Source of the DNA: Limnohabitans sp. 15K
GTDB taxonomy: Bacteria; Pseudomonadota; Gammaproteobacteria; Burkholderiales; Burkholderiaceae_C
DNA: 64,000 bases
NCBI RefSeq assembly: GCF_002778285.1
Contig: NZ_NESM01000001.1
Coordinates: 1,324,501 to 1,388,500 of the forward strand
Direction of reading: 5' to 3'
The position numbers and the translations under genes were made by a program. Each line of letters begins with the position of its first letter. Position 1 is the first letter of the stretch. Below are positions 8,903 to 18,702 of the stretch, one piece after another. Below the pieces are notes generated by a model. It was not told the origin of the DNA, ran no database searches, and saw nothing but the letters and a program-made list of their open reading frames with translations.

Positions 8903-10219
8903 TCAACTGCGGACTTCACCCTCACCCAGCACGACGTATTTGAGTGAGGTCAGGCCTTCAATACCAACCGGACCGCGGGCATGGAATTTGTCGGTGGAAA
9001 TGCCGATTTCGGCCCCCAATCCATACTCAAAACCATCGGCAAAACGGGTGCTGGTGTTGACCATGACGCTGGCCGAATCCACCTCGCGCAAAAAACGCTG
9101 GGCATGCAGGTGGTCGCGGGTCAGGATGGCATCGGTGTGGTGGCTGCTGAAGTGGTTGATGTGGGCAATCGCCTCATCCACGCCTTCGACCACCTTGATG
9201 CTGATGATGGGTGCGAGGTATTCCTCAAACCAGTCCTGCTCGGTCGCGTCTTTGAGGTTGGCACCAGCAACTTGGCTCAGGATGGCCTTGGCCTTGGGGC
9301 AGCAGCGCATCTCCACACCTTTGGCGGCATAGACCGCACCGATTTTGGGCAAAAATTCTGCCGCAACACCACGCGCCACCAACAGGCTTTCGCTGGCGTT
9401 GCAGGGGCTGTACTTTTGAGTTTTGGCGTTGTCAGTCACCTTCACGGCCATGTCGGTGTCGCACGGATCGTCCACATAGGTGTGGCAGTTGCCGTCCAGG
9501 TGCTTGATGACCGGCACCTTGGCTTCGGCGCTGATCCGCTCGATCAAGCCCTTGCCGCCACGCGGGATGACCACGTCCACATACTGTGGCATGGTGATGA
9601 GCTGTCCCACAGCGGCGCGGTCGGTGGTTTGCACCAGTTGCACGGCGTCCAGCGGCAAACCGCTCTCGGTCAGCGCCAGCTGCACCAGCTTGGCCAAGGC
9701 CTTGTTCGATTCAATCGCCTCGGAGCCGCCGCGCAAGATGCAGGCGTTGCCGCTCTTGATCGACAGGCTGGCCGCCTCAATCGTCACGTTGGGGCGGCTC
9801 TCGAAAATCATGCCAAACACGCCAATAGGTACCCGCATCTGGCCCACACGGATGCCGCTGGGCATCTGCTTCATGCCAAGGACCTCGCCGATCACATCGG
9901 GCATGGCCGCCAACTGCTCACAGCCCTGAGCGCAGGTCTCCAGCACTTTGGGGGTGAGTTTGAGGCGGTCCACCATGGGTTCGGCCAAGCCCGCGGCCCG
10001 GGCGCGCTCTAAATCTTTGGCGTTGTCCAACTGCAAAGCATCGGTGTTGGCACGCAGCAAAGCAGCCAAATGGCGCAAGGCCTGGTTTTTGGTGGCAGCC
10101 GAAGCCTTGGCCATCAGGGCCGAGGCTGTTTTGGCCTGCTGGCCCAGGGCCTGGATATGGGCCTCCAGGCTGGCATGCACAGGTGTGGGCGATGGGTGGG
10201 CTGTCGTTGCGGAATTCAT
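8903..10219 (-). CDS. proA: Gamma-glutamyl phosphate reductase
   Basis: A 438-residue cytoplasmic enzyme of proline synthesis that reduces gamma-glutamyl phosphate to the semialdehyde with NADPH. The aldehyde-dehydrogenase fold is clear: [49 protein letters not shown], and the catalytic Cys in [17 protein letters not shown]. The end carries [21 protein letters not shown] chose the ATG at 10219 over an upstream GTG because the extra 14 residues are not part of the family, though no strong ribosome site is visible. In relatives this gene usually follows holA; here four catabolic genes lie between them. Confidence 0.95.
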   Translation of the reverse strand: MNSATTAHPSPTPVHASLEAHIQALGQQAKTASALMAKASAATKNQALRHLAALLRANTDALQLDNAKDLERARAAGLAEPMVDRLKLTPKVLETCAQGCEQLAAMPDVIGEVLGMKQMPSGIRVGQMRVPIGVFGMIFESRPNVTIEAASLSIKSGNACILRGGSEAIESNKALAKLVQLALTESGLPLDAVQLVQTTDRAAVGQLITMPQYVDVVIPRGGKGLIERISAEAKVPVIKHLDGNCHTYVDDPCDTDMAVKVTDNAKTQKYSPCNASESLLVARGVAAEFLPKIGAVYAAKGVEMRCCPKAKAILSQVAGANLKDATEQDWFEEYLAPIISIKVVEGVDEAIAHINHFSSHHTDAILTRDHLHAQRFLREVDSASVMVNTSTRFADGFEYGLGAEIGISTDKFHARGPVGIEGLTSLKYVVLGEGEVRS

Positions 10220-10271
10220 GGCTGCATTTTCGCATTGTCTGGCCACCCTGCCACAAGGCACCCCATGCCCA

Positions 10272-11186
10272 TCAAAACGGGAAACGCGCCTCCCAAGCCT
10301 CCACCTCGGGCAGCCCCAAGCACGCGTTGTACTCCTGACTGCTCAGCATGCGCGGTCGAACCCCTTGTGTGTGGCCATCGGTGCGAAGGTGATCCAAGGC
10401 ATCGCGCATGGCAAAACCCAGGGCATTGCGAAGCAAGGCCGGATAAATGGCCAAACCAATGCCATGGGTGTGCAGATCGCGACTGTGCAGCGTGGCCAAG
10501 GGCCCGCCTGCATCGATGTTCACGGTACACGGAATGGAGATGGCATCGGCAATTTGACGGATGTCCGCCAAGATCCCGTCGTGGGCTTTGAGCTCGACAA
10601 ACACGGCGTCCGCACCCGCTTTTTCAAAGGCTTGGGCGCGCAAAATGCCTTCAGCCAAGCCGCCCGAACCGACGCTGTCGGTGCGTGCAATGACCATGAA
10701 AGACGGGTCGTTGCGGGCGGCCACAGCGGCTTCGATTTTGGCCACGGCCTCCCGAAACGGCAGCACTGTGCGTGCGCCAGGCAACTGGGCGCAGCGCTTG
10801 GGTGAAATCTGGTCTTCGATGTGAATGGCCGCCACACCCGCAGCTTCAAACTCCTCGATGGTGCGACGCACAGCCACCACACCGCCGTAGCCGGTATCGG
10901 CATCGCAAATCACAGGCAGGTCCATGCAGGCTGCCACGCGACGGGCGTGCGCAGAGATCAGCGACAAATCGACCAAACCGACATCGGGCCGTCCCAACAA
11001 ACTGGCTGACACACCGTTGCCCGTCATATAGACGGCCTCGAAGCCGAGTTGTGCAACCATGCGGGCGCCATAACCGTCATAGACGCCCGGTGCCACCAGT
11101 GCAGGGCCCGTGCGGGCAGCCGACAGTCGGGCACGCAAGGCTTGGCGCAATCGGGTCACGCGCCCGACAGGATTCTCAGTCGTCAT
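10272..11186 (-). CDS. Isocitrate lyase/PEP mutase-superfamily lyase
   Basis: A 304-residue enzyme of the isocitrate lyase/PEP mutase superfamily. Active-site segments: [27 protein letters not shown], the metal-binding DADTGYGG (Asp95, Asp97), HIEDQ (Glu124) and PKRCAQLPG with the catalytic Cys132, where 2-methylisocitrate and dimethylmalate lyases have KRCGH. Because the Cys is kept, a C-C lyase is more likely than a mutase; the Gly-His to Ala-Gln change suggests a different substrate. Family members split 2-methylisocitrate, 2,3-dimethylmalate, oxaloacetate or similar acids. The ATG overlaps the stop of the LeuD-like gene (ATGA), which fixes the start and shows coupling. It is the last gene of a four-gene operon. 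Confidence 0.85.
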   Translation of the reverse strand: MTTENPVGRVTRLRQALRARLSAARTGPALVAPGVYDGYGARMVAQLGFEAVYMTGNGVSASLLGRPDVGLVDLSLISAHARRVAACMDLPVICDADTGYGGVVAVRRTIEEFEAAGVAAIHIEDQISPKRCAQLPGARTVLPFREAVAKIEAAVAARNDPSFMVIARTDSVGSGGLAEGILRAQAFEKAGADAVFVELKAHDGILADIRQIADAISIPCTVNIDAGGPLATLHSRDLHTHGIGLAIYPALLRNALGFAMRDALDHLRTDGHTQGVRPRMLSSQEYNACLGLPEVEAWEARFPF

Positions 11187-11692
11187 ACGGGCACTTCCCA
11201 ATCAGGGTATTTCTTCAAAAACGGAATCAAGCCACCTTCTTGCAAAATCGCGCGGATGGCCTTGGGCACAGCTCTCAGCGGCCGCTGGATCTGTTTGGCT
11301 TGAACGCACAAGGAAGGCGCGGCCAAATCGATGGTGATCTCGTCGCCATCCAGCAAGCCATCGATGTCGCACTCCACCACGGGCAGGCCATTGTTGATGG
11401 CATTGCGAAAGAACTGACGACCAAATGAAGGGGCCACAATGGCGCTCACCCCCATGCGCCTCAAAATATGAACGGCTTGCTCACGCGACGAGTTGATGCC
11501 GAAATGGGTGCCCGCAACGATCACACCGCCGGGCACAAACCGCTTGGCAAAACCAGGCGATACGGCCTCAAAAGCTTGTGCAGCAATGAACGCCTCGTCT
11601 TTGCCAGGCAGGTATTTGCCAGAGCAATTCAAGTCGGTGTTCACGTCGTCACCCAACAAGTAAACGCGCCCGCCAATCAGGTCATTGGACAT
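11183..11692 (-). CDS. Aconitase-family hydratase small subunit (LeuD-like)
   Basis: A 169-residue swivel-domain subunit like that of 3-isopropylmalate dehydratase, homoaconitase and dimethylmaleate hydratase. It has the small archaeal-type size. The core GTHFGINSSREQAVHIL corresponds to the substrate-carboxylate loop, and SFGRQFFRNAINNGLPVV follows. The start ATG at 11692 has GGGAGG upstream and lies inside the end of the large-subunit gene (11-base overlap). It would pair with the LeuC-like subunit. The surrounding genes argue against a leucine-pathway role, since no leuB or leuA is near. Confidence 0.85.
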   Translation of the reverse strand: MSNDLIGGRVYLLGDDVNTDLNCSGKYLPGKDEAFIAAQAFEAVSPGFAKRFVPGGVIVAGTHFGINSSREQAVHILRRMGVSAIVAPSFGRQFFRNAINNGLPVVECDIDGLLDGDEITIDLAAPSLCVQAKQIQRPLRAVPKAIRAILQEGGLIPFLKKYPDWEVPV

Positions 11693-12983
11693 GTGAAGCC
11701 TCCCATTGGCCACCGGGCACAGTGCGGGGATCGGTGATGCGCCCAGTCAAGGCCGATGCCGCCACCGTGGCCGCAGAACCCAACCAGATGTCGGCTTCGT
11801 GGTTGCCCAAACGGCCTTGGAAATTGCGGTTGGCACTGGAGATCACCACCTCTCGATCACCCGGAATCAGGTGATTGGTGATGCCCACACAAGTACCGCA
11901 GCCAGCTGCCTCCACCGAAGCACCCGCTTCGGTCAAGGCCTCGATCAGGCCTTCGCGCGCCGCAGCCAAATAAATTTGACGCGATGCAGGGGTGATGATC
12001 ATGCGCACGCCTTTGGCCACATGACGGCCTTTCAAAATGGCCGCTGCTTGACGGATGTCGTCCAAGCGGCCATTGGTGCAGGTACCGATGAGGGCAAAGT
12101 TGATTTTCTGACCCACCACTTCTGAGGCCGCCACGATGTCATCCACCGAGTGTTTGCGGGCCACTTGTGGTGCCAGCTGCGACGCGTCGATCTCAAACCG
12201 ATCGGCATATACAGCCCCTTCGTCGGCCGTCACGGCTTGCGGCGGTTTGGCGCCGTGGCGTGCCAGCCAATCGAATGTTTTTTGATCGGCTTCCAGAATG
12301 GCCGCTTTGGCACCCAACTCGGCGGCATGGTTGGCCAGTGTCATGCGGTCGTCGATTTCCATGGCACTGACGGCCGAACCCACGTACTCAATGGCGCGGT
12401 AATTCAGGCCCTCGGCGCCAAAACGGCCCAGCATGTACAAGGTGAGGTCTTTGGCCCAAACACCCGGCTGCAAGCGTCCTTGTATGTTCACCCGCACCGA
12501 CTCGGGCACCCGAAACCAAATCTTGCCTGTGGACATCACTGCTGTGACGTCTGTGCCCTCAATGCCTGTCCCCAAGGCATTAAAAGCCCCATAGGTGACG
12601 GAATGCGTGTCGGTGCCAACAATCAAATCGCCACAGGTCAGGTGGCCACCTTCTGGCATCACCTGATGGCAAATGCCATCGCCAATGTCGTAAAGCACAC
12701 TGCCGTGCTGCTCGGCAAATTGGCGCATGGCGGTGTGCCCTTGCGCTGCTTCCAATGTGGGCGGTGGCGAGAAATGGTCGAGCACCCAAGCGGTCTTTCC
12801 TGCAAAGGGCAATCGCGTCAACCCCATCTTGTCCACCATGCGGATGGCGTTGGGTGCGCGCGCATCGTGCACCATCGCAAAATCCACCTTGGCCACCACG
12901 ATGTCGCCAGCGTTGACATGGTCCAAGCCGGCGTGGCGGGCCAATATTTTTTCGGCCATGGTGGCCGCGTGTGTTTGTTTCAT
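11682..12983 (-). CDS. Aconitase-family hydratase large subunit (LeuC-like)
   Basis: A 433-residue [4Fe-4S] dehydratase subunit. The three cluster cysteines are visible: Cys302 in IGTCTNGR and Cys362/Cys365 in AAGCGTCVG. GTDTHSVTYGAFNALGTGIEGTDV is the usual substrate-side block. Length fits the LeuC2/homoaconitase/dimethylmaleate hydratase group rather than the longer bacterial LeuC. The start overlaps the stop of the upstream receptor gene (TAATG), and the gene overlaps the small-subunit gene. A role in hydrating an unsaturated di- or tricarboxylate for the downstream lyase is inferred from context. The exact substrate is open. Confidence 0.87.
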   Translation of the reverse strand: MKQTHAATMAEKILARHAGLDHVNAGDIVVAKVDFAMVHDARAPNAIRMVDKMGLTRLPFAGKTAWVLDHFSPPPTLEAAQGHTAMRQFAEQHGSVLYDIGDGICHQVMPEGGHLTCGDLIVGTDTHSVTYGAFNALGTGIEGTDVTAVMSTGKIWFRVPESVRVNIQGRLQPGVWAKDLTLYMLGRFGAEGLNYRAIEYVGSAVSAMEIDDRMTLANHAAELGAKAAILEADQKTFDWLARHGAKPPQAVTADEGAVYADRFEIDASQLAPQVARKHSVDDIVAASEVVGQKINFALIGTCTNGRLDDIRQAAAILKGRHVAKGVRMIITPASRQIYLAAAREGLIEALTEAGASVEAAGCGTCVGITNHLIPGDREVVISSANRNFQGRLGNHEADIWLGSAATVAASALTGRITDPRTVPGGQWEASHVQ

Positions 12984-13963
12984 TACTCTGCCTTGATTTT
13001 GGCTTTGCGAATCAAAGCGCCCCATTTGTCGCTTTCATTGCGGAAATATTTGGCGGCTTCGTCCGGCGTGGAAGGTGAAGGCTCCAAGCCCAGTTTGCGC
13101 AACTGCGCCACCACACCAGGGTCTTTCAGGGTCATGACCAAGGCTGTGTTCAATTTTTTAACCACTTCGGGTGGGGTGCGCAAAGGTGCGGCAAACCCAT
13201 ACCAGTTCACCGCCTCCAAGCCGGGGTAACCCGATTCGGCCATCGTGGGCACATTCGGCAGTGCCTCTAAGCGCTTGCTACCAGTCGTGGCGATAGGGCG
13301 AAGTTTGCCCGTTTGAATATGCTGAACCGCATCGGTGGGACTGGAAAAAATAGACGGCAGCACGCCACCGAGCAAATCGTTCATCGCAGGCGCACCGCCG
13401 CGATACGCCACATGCTGGGTGTTCAGCCCCGCTGCGGCCTTGATCAGCTCACCGGCCAGGTGCCCGCCGCTGCCCACACCCGATGAACCGAACGACAAGC
13501 GTGAGTTTTCTTGACGCCCCTGCTTGATGTAATCGTCAAAATTGCGGACATCGCTGGCTGCATTGACCACCAAGACATTGGAAAAAATCACGGCCATGCT
13601 CAGAGGCGCCATGTCGGTGATGGGGTTGTAACTCAGCTTGTTCAAATGCTGGTTCACCGAAATCGATCCCACGGTGCCGAGCATGATGGTGTGGCCATCG
13701 GCGGGCGCCTTGATGAGCAGGTCGGTCGCAATGTTGCCGCCTGCACCCGGCTTGTTGTCGATGACGATGCTTTGCTTGAGCAATTCACCCAACTTGGGCG
13801 CCATGATCCGGGCCACGGTGTCCGAACTGCCACCCGGGGCGAATCCGATGAGCAGTTTGATCGGCTGCGTCGGAAAGTTGTCCGATTGCGCCCACCCTGA
13901 ATTGCTGACGATGGCACCCCATACTGCGCACAGGGTGAGGATGAATCGGCGTTGAAAGATCAT
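12983..13963 (-). CDS. Bug/TctC-family periplasmic solute receptor
   Basis: A 326-residue extracytoplasmic receptor of the Bug (tripartite tricarboxylate transporter TctC) family. The start chosen is the ATG at 13963 with AAGGTGG upstream. A signal peptide ends near GWAQS. Typical Bug features are QPIKLLIGFAPGGSSDTVAR, VIDNKPGAGGNIATD and ADGHTIMLGT. It leads an operon with the LeuC-like, LeuD-like and lyase genes, and its stop overlaps the next start, so it probably presents the acid that these enzymes degrade. No TctA/TctB membrane partners are in the window. Confidence 0.9.
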   Translation of the reverse strand: MIFQRRFILTLCAVWGAIVSNSGWAQSDNFPTQPIKLLIGFAPGGSSDTVARIMAPKLGELLKQSIVIDNKPGAGGNIATDLLIKAPADGHTIMLGTVGSISVNQHLNKLSYNPITDMAPLSMAVIFSNVLVVNAASDVRNFDDYIKQGRQENSRLSFGSSGVGSGGHLAGELIKAAAGLNTQHVAYRGGAPAMNDLLGGVLPSIFSSPTDAVQHIQTGKLRPIATTGSKRLEALPNVPTMAESGYPGLEAVNWYGFAAPLRTPPEVVKKLNTALVMTLKDPGVVAQLRKLGLEPSPSTPDEAAKYFRNESDKWGALIRKAKIKAE

Positions 13964-14041
13964 GCAGCCACCTTGGTAGGGATCAAAACGGCTCAGTTTA
14001 GAGCAAGGCCTGTGAGCGAGTTTCACATTGGCGACAAGTTG

Positions 14042-15094
14042 TCAACGCAGGGCGCAGACCCAACTCATGCGCATCGCCAAGCGCTTCAAAGCCTGCCAGC
14101 CGTCGGTCGGCCACTCGGGCACTTTCAGGCCTTTGACAATGCCATCCACCAGATGGGCCGATTGCAACATGCCATTCAGACGAGACTCGGTCATTCGAGG
14201 CAGCACGCGCTCAAACAAACGTTCACGCGCGCCCCACACACGCTGCTCTCGCAGCGCCATGGGCAAGGGTTTGCCACTGGCCATGGCGTCTTTCACCCGC
14301 TTCAAGGCTCGGATGTCTTCGGCCAGCGTGTAGTGGACCAGCACCGCCGCTTCGCCTTCGGCCTGCAGGCCGTCGAGCATGCGCTGCACCCGCTCCACTT
14401 GACCAGACAACACGGCTTCGGACAACTTGAACACGTCGTAACGGGCCACATTGACCACTGCAGATTCGACTTGTTCTTGGCTGAGTTCGCCCGCGGGGTG
14501 CAGCAAGCCCAGTTTTTGAATTTCTTGGTGCGCGGCCAGCAAATTGCCCTCCACACGGTCGGCGAAAAACTGCAAGGTTCGCTGACCTTCTTCACCCGCC
14601 ACCACGCGCTGACCTTGCTGCTGCAAGCGCTGCGCGATCCACTGGGGCAATGCGCTGCGGTCCACGGGGTCGACCTGAATCGACACGCCACCGTTTTCGA
14701 GTGCGCCAAACCAGGCCCCTTTGCGGGTCGCCGCATCCAGGCGAGGCAAGATGAACAAGGTCAGGGTGCTGTCGTTGCCTTGGGCCGAAGCGACCAATTG
14801 CTGAATAGCGGTGCTGCCTTCTTTGCCCGGTTTGCCGGAGGGCACACGCACTTCCACAATTTGCTTGTCGGCAAACAGGCTGAGCGAGCCGCCTGCAGCC
14901 AGCACTTCGCTCCAGTCAAAATGCGCTCCCGACACGGTGTGCACACTGCGTTCGGTGTAGCCCTGGGCACGGGCGTTGGCGCGGATGGCATCGGCCGCTT
15001 CCTGGATGAGCAAGGGTTCGTCGCCATGCAAAACATACAGGCTGCGCAAACCCTTTTGCAGGTGCGCTGCCAATTGTGGAAGGGTCAATTGCAT
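14042..15094 (-). CDS. holA: DNA polymerase III delta subunit
   Basis: A 350-residue clamp-loader subunit that opens the beta clamp. The start MQLTLPQLAAHLQKGLRSLYVLHGDEPLLIQE is typical of HolA, with LYVLHGDEPLL as the conserved N-terminal block and the three-domain AAA+-like layout by length. It follows lptE with a 22-base gap in the usual leuS-lptE-holA order. The next gene downstream is not proA as expected but the inserted receptor gene. Confidence 0.93.
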   Translation of the reverse strand: MQLTLPQLAAHLQKGLRSLYVLHGDEPLLIQEAADAIRANARAQGYTERSVHTVSGAHFDWSEVLAAGGSLSLFADKQIVEVRVPSGKPGKEGSTAIQQLVASAQGNDSTLTLFILPRLDAATRKGAWFGALENGGVSIQVDPVDRSALPQWIAQRLQQQGQRVVAGEEGQRTLQFFADRVEGNLLAAHQEIQKLGLLHPAGELSQEQVESAVVNVARYDVFKLSEAVLSGQVERVQRMLDGLQAEGEAAVLVHYTLAEDIRALKRVKDAMASGKPLPMALREQRVWGARERLFERVLPRMTESRLNGMLQSAHLVDGIVKGLKVPEWPTDGWQALKRLAMRMSWVCALR

Positions 15095-15116
15095 GAGACT
15101 GCTCAGTGCGGCCGCA

Positions 15117-15656
15117 TCAAGGCTTGGCAGCCGAGGGCACGCTGCGCGACTTGACCGCCGACAAGCGTCGCATGATCTGCTGCACGATGTCCGTCTGCAT
15201 GTCGCGGTACAAAATGCCTTGCTCGATTTCTTTGGACAGCGCCGCCGATTCGGTGAAACTCAAATCACGCTGCTGGAAAAGCTCAACAGGCTCGATCAGT
15301 TCCACGCCCTGCGGCGTGCGCAAGCGAAAGTTCACGCGCAAGCGCAATTGCAACTCACGCATCTGCCCTGTTGCACTCACACCGACTGGCACTTGCTGGC
15401 GCGTCTCGCTCAAGATGTCCAAAATGGCGTCCGCTTTGAGCATCTGCTTGGGGTCGGTCATCAGATCGATGCGTCCCGAACCCAACAAATTGCGCCGCAG
15501 TTCAACACCCAAAGGTGAGGCGGTCGAGAAGTTTGCGTACAAGGTCTTGAACGCAAAATCATTGGTTTGTCTCAACTGAAACCCGCAGCCCGCCAAGCCC
15601 GCCGTCAGAAGACTGGCGCTTGAAACGGTCAAAAAAGATCGGCGTGTGGGTTTCAT
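15117..15656 (-). CDS. lptE: LPS-assembly lipoprotein LptE
   Basis: A 179-residue outer-membrane lipoprotein that plugs LptD during LPS export. The N-terminus MKPTRRSFLTVSSASLLTAG ends in the lipobox LAGC, with Gly after Cys, and the mature part starts GFQLRQ as in other LptE proteins. The ATG at 15656 lies seven bases past the leuS stop; longer in-frame readings overlap leuS and lack a signal. Its place between leuS and holA supports the call. Confidence 0.93.
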   Translation of the reverse strand: MKPTRRSFLTVSSASLLTAGLAGCGFQLRQTNDFAFKTLYANFSTASPLGVELRRNLLGSGRIDLMTDPKQMLKADAILDILSETRQQVPVGVSATGQMRELQLRLRVNFRLRTPQGVELIEPVELFQQRDLSFTESAALSKEIEQGILYRDMQTDIVQQIMRRLSAVKSRSVPSAAKP

Positions 15657-15663
15657 GCGGGGC

Positions 15664-18459
15664 TTAAACGACGATGTTGACCAAGCGGCCTGGCACCACA
15701 ATGACTTTCTTGGGCGCAGCGCCAGCGGCTTGCTTGACAAAGGCCTCTGTGGCCAACGCAGCCGCCTCGATCTGTGCTTTGTCGGCCGACGCAGGCACCC
15801 AAATGGACCCGCGCAACTTGCCGTTGATCTGCAGCATCATCTCAATCTGGTCGCGCTCCAAAGCCGACTCGTCCACAGCAGGCCAAGGCGCATCGAGCAA
15901 CTCGCCCACAGCCTTGGCAAAACCCAGCTGCTGCCAAACCTCGTCGGTGATGTGCGGGCAAGCGGGGTAAAGCATGCGCATCAAGAGGGAGACGCCTTCG
16001 CACAGAGCGGCGGTGTCACCCGCGCTGCCATCGGGCTTGAAGTCTTCCAGCGCATTAAGCAACTTCATGCAACCCGACACCACCGTGTTGTATTGCATGC
16101 GCTCGTAGTCGTAACCCACTTGCTTGAGCACCAGGTGCATTTCGCGGCGCAAGGCTTTGGCCGAGTCACCCAAAGCGGCCTGGCTCAGATCCTGGCCCGT
16201 GGCCGAACGCAGCAATTCGTGGTGCTTGAAAGCGAAGTTCCACACGCGGCGCAAGAAACGGTAGCTGCCTTCCACGGCCGAGTCGTTCCACTCCAGCGTC
16301 ACCTCGGGCGGTGCGGTGAACATGGTGTACAAGCGCGCGGTGTCGGCACCGTACTTCTCGATCAGGTCCTGCGGGTCAACGCCGTTGTTTTTCGACTTGG
16401 ACATGGTGCCCACACCCTCGTAGTCGATGGCGGTGCCCACGGGCAGACGGCCATCGCCGCTGTCGGCTTCGTTTTTCAGCTTCGCACCCACCACTTTGCC
16501 CGTCTCGTCGAGCACATGCTCCACATCGTGCGGCCAGAAGTAGTCTTTGCCACCCTTGGCGGTGCGGCGCGAATAAATGTGGTTCAGCACCATGCCTTGT
16601 GTGAGCAGCTTGGTGAAAGGCTCGTCGACCTTGACCAAACCCAGATCGCGCATGACCTTGGTCCAAAACCGCGCATAAAGCAGGTGCAAGATGGCGTGTT
16701 CAATGCCACCGATGTACTGGTCCATGCCGCTGCCACCTGTGGCTTGGTTCTGATCGCGCATCCAGTAATCGGTGCCGCCTGCCACCATCGCCTCGGCGTT
16801 GGTCGGGTCGCAGTAGCGCATGAAGTACCAGGACGAATCCACAAAGGTGTCCATGGTGTCGGTCTCGCGGCGGGCGGGCTTGCCGCACACCGGGCAAGTG
16901 ACCCCAGCGTGAAAGCCTTCGTGCTTGTGCAGCGGATTGCCCGAACCGTCCGGGATGCAGTCTTGCGGCAACACCACGGGCAGGTCTTTTTCGGGCACCG
17001 GCACAGCGCCATGCTCATCGCAATGGATGATCGGGATCGGTGTACCCCAGTAGCGCTGGCGGCTCACGCCCCAGTCGCGCAGACGCCAGGTGGTTTTCTT
17101 CTCGCCCAAGCCTTTGGCAGCCAGCAGCTCAGCCACTTGGGTGACGGCAGCTTTTTGGGTCAGACCATCGAGTTCGCCGGAGTTGACGCACACACCGTTT
17201 TTGGTGGCGTACCACTCAGACCATGCGGTCGCATCAAAGACCTCAGAGGCCTTGGCGTTGCCTGCGTCGGGCAACGATGTTGAGCTTGCGTCTGAGGCGC
17301 CCGACGCAGGCGACGACAAGGCCGGCGCACGAGCAGAGACAACTTGCTTGATCGGCAAGGCGTACTTCAGCGCAAACGCAAAGTCACGCTCATCGTGCGC
17401 AGGCACACCCATCACGGCGCCGTCACCATAAGACATCAACACGTAATTGCCGACCCAAACCTCAACCTGCTCACCCGTCAAAGGATGCGTGACGAACAGG
17501 CCCGTGGCCATGCCCTTTTTCTCTTGCGTGGCCAGCTCAGCTTCGGTGGTGCCGCCGCTCTTGCACTCTTCCAAAAACGCCGCCAATGCAGGATTGGACG
17601 AAGCCGCGTGCAGCGCCAGCAGGTGCTCTGCTGCGACCGCGCAAAAGGTCACACCCATGATGGTGTCGGCGCGGGTGGTGAACACGTACATCTTGCCGTC
17701 GCCAATCAAGGCGCCATCAGCGCCCGCGATGGTGTGCGGGAAAGCAAAGCGCACACCTTCCGATTTGCCGATCCAGTTTTCCTGCATCAGGCGCACTTTG
17801 TCGGGCCAGCCGTTGAGCGTCGCCTTGTCGTTGCCGATCTGCACATGGTCCAAGAGCTCTTGGGCATAGGCCGTGATGTTCAGGTAATAGCCCGGAATTT
17901 CACGCTTTTCTACCGGAGCGCCTGTGCGCCAGCCTTTGCCGTCGATGACCTGTTCGTTGGCCAACACGGTCTGGTCCACCGGGTCCCAGTTGACGACTTG
18001 GGTCTTGCGGTAGGCGACGCCCTTTTCCAGCATCTTCAAGAACAGCCACTGGTTCCACTTGTAATAGGTCGGATCGCAGGTGGCGACTTCGCGCGACCAG
18101 TCGACCGCCAGGCCCATGGCCTGCATCTGCTTTTTCATGTAAGCGATGTTTTCGTGGGTCCACTTGGCCGGGGGCACGCCATTCTTCAAAGCGGCGTTTT
18201 CGGCGGGAAGGCCAAAAGCGTCCCAGCCCATGGGCATCAAGACGTTGTAGCCCTTCATGCGCAGGCTGCGCGTGAGCATGTCGTTGATGGTGTAGTTGCG
18301 CACATGGCCCATGTGCAGCTTGCCGCTGGGGTAAGGCAGCATGGAGCAGGCGTAGAACTTCTTTTTGCTGGCGTCTTCGGTGACGCGGTAGGCATCGCGG
18401 GCCGTCCAGCGGGACTGCGCTGCGGGTTCGACTTCGAGGTGGTTGTACTTGTCTTGCAT
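15664..18459 (-). CDS. leuS: Leucyl-tRNA synthetase
   Basis: A 931-residue class I synthetase. The HIGH motif reads [11 protein letters not shown], the KMSKS loop reads [10 protein letters not shown], and the CP1 editing domain is present (DTIMGVTF and [13 protein letters not shown]). It is about 70 residues longer than E. coli LeuRS. Part of this is a Ser/Ala/Pro-rich insert of about 35 residues just after the [10 protein letters not shown] block. I take the ATG at 18459; the reading three codons longer starts with TTG. It is followed closely by lptE and holA. Confidence 0.96.
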   Translation of the reverse strand: MQDKYNHLEVEPAAQSRWTARDAYRVTEDASKKKFYACSMLPYPSGKLHMGHVRNYTINDMLTRSLRMKGYNVLMPMGWDAFGLPAENAALKNGVPPAKWTHENIAYMKKQMQAMGLAVDWSREVATCDPTYYKWNQWLFLKMLEKGVAYRKTQVVNWDPVDQTVLANEQVIDGKGWRTGAPVEKREIPGYYLNITAYAQELLDHVQIGNDKATLNGWPDKVRLMQENWIGKSEGVRFAFPHTIAGADGALIGDGKMYVFTTRADTIMGVTFCAVAAEHLLALHAASSNPALAAFLEECKSGGTTEAELATQEKKGMATGLFVTHPLTGEQVEVWVGNYVLMSYGDGAVMGVPAHDERDFAFALKYALPIKQVVSARAPALSSPASGASDASSTSLPDAGNAKASEVFDATAWSEWYATKNGVCVNSGELDGLTQKAAVTQVAELLAAKGLGEKKTTWRLRDWGVSRQRYWGTPIPIIHCDEHGAVPVPEKDLPVVLPQDCIPDGSGNPLHKHEGFHAGVTCPVCGKPARRETDTMDTFVDSSWYFMRYCDPTNAEAMVAGGTDYWMRDQNQATGGSGMDQYIGGIEHAILHLLYARFWTKVMRDLGLVKVDEPFTKLLTQGMVLNHIYSRRTAKGGKDYFWPHDVEHVLDETGKVVGAKLKNEADSGDGRLPVGTAIDYEGVGTMSKSKNNGVDPQDLIEKYGADTARLYTMFTAPPEVTLEWNDSAVEGSYRFLRRVWNFAFKHHELLRSATGQDLSQAALGDSAKALRREMHLVLKQVGYDYERMQYNTVVSGCMKLLNALEDFKPDGSAGDTAALCEGVSLLMRMLYPACPHITDEVWQQLGFAKAVGELLDAPWPAVDESALERDQIEMMLQINGKLRGSIWVPASADKAQIEAAALATEAFVKQAAGAAPKKVIVVPGRLVNIVV

Positions 18460-18513
18460 AGCCTGCAATTGTAGAGGGGCAGATCAGGTCAAACGTGGAC
18501 CTTGGCAAGCATA

Positions 18514-18577
18514 GGCAGGGGATAGCCCGGGCTCCTCAGACGCAAGCTCAACATCGTCACCCGGGCCATCCCCTGCC
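18514..18577. repeat. Imperfect inverted repeat upstream of leuS
   Basis: Two arms of about 18 bases (18514-18531 and 18560-18577; GGCAGGGG...GCCCGGG against CCCGGGC...CCCCTGCC) flank a 28-base loop. It lies 55 bases upstream of the leuS start, beside a second palindromic element. It could be a mobile palindrome remnant or a leader structure. Confidence 0.6.
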
Positions 18578-18603
18578 CATGCGAAGACCATCACCCAAAC
18601 TCT

Positions 18604-18679
18604 TTTGGGAGCGAGCCCCCGCTCGCGAATGGCGGACCTGCCACTGCAGACATTCGGCCGCAGGGGCGGCCTCCCACAG
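18604..18679. repeat. REP-like palindromic element pair
   Basis: Two head-to-head GC-rich palindromes, 18604-18629 (TTTGGGAGCGAGCCCCCGCTCG) and 18651-18679 (its partner ends GGCCTCCCACAG), form an inverted pair like a REP/BIME unit. The same outline (TGTGGGAG...CTCCTACAG) recurs at 61412-61486. It lies between exbD and leuS. Confidence 0.65.
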
Positions 18680-18702
18680 ATTCAGGCCAAGGGTGTGACA
18701 AC

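Noticed and set aside
11183..12983. Leucine biosynthesis leuCD
   Set aside because: The subunits are of the shorter homoaconitase/dimethylmaleate-hydratase type and are linked to a receptor and a lyase, not to leuB or leuA.
15646..17283. 545-codon open frame antisense to leuS
   Set aside because: It lies opposite a certain synthetase gene and its translation is low-complexity and unlike any family.
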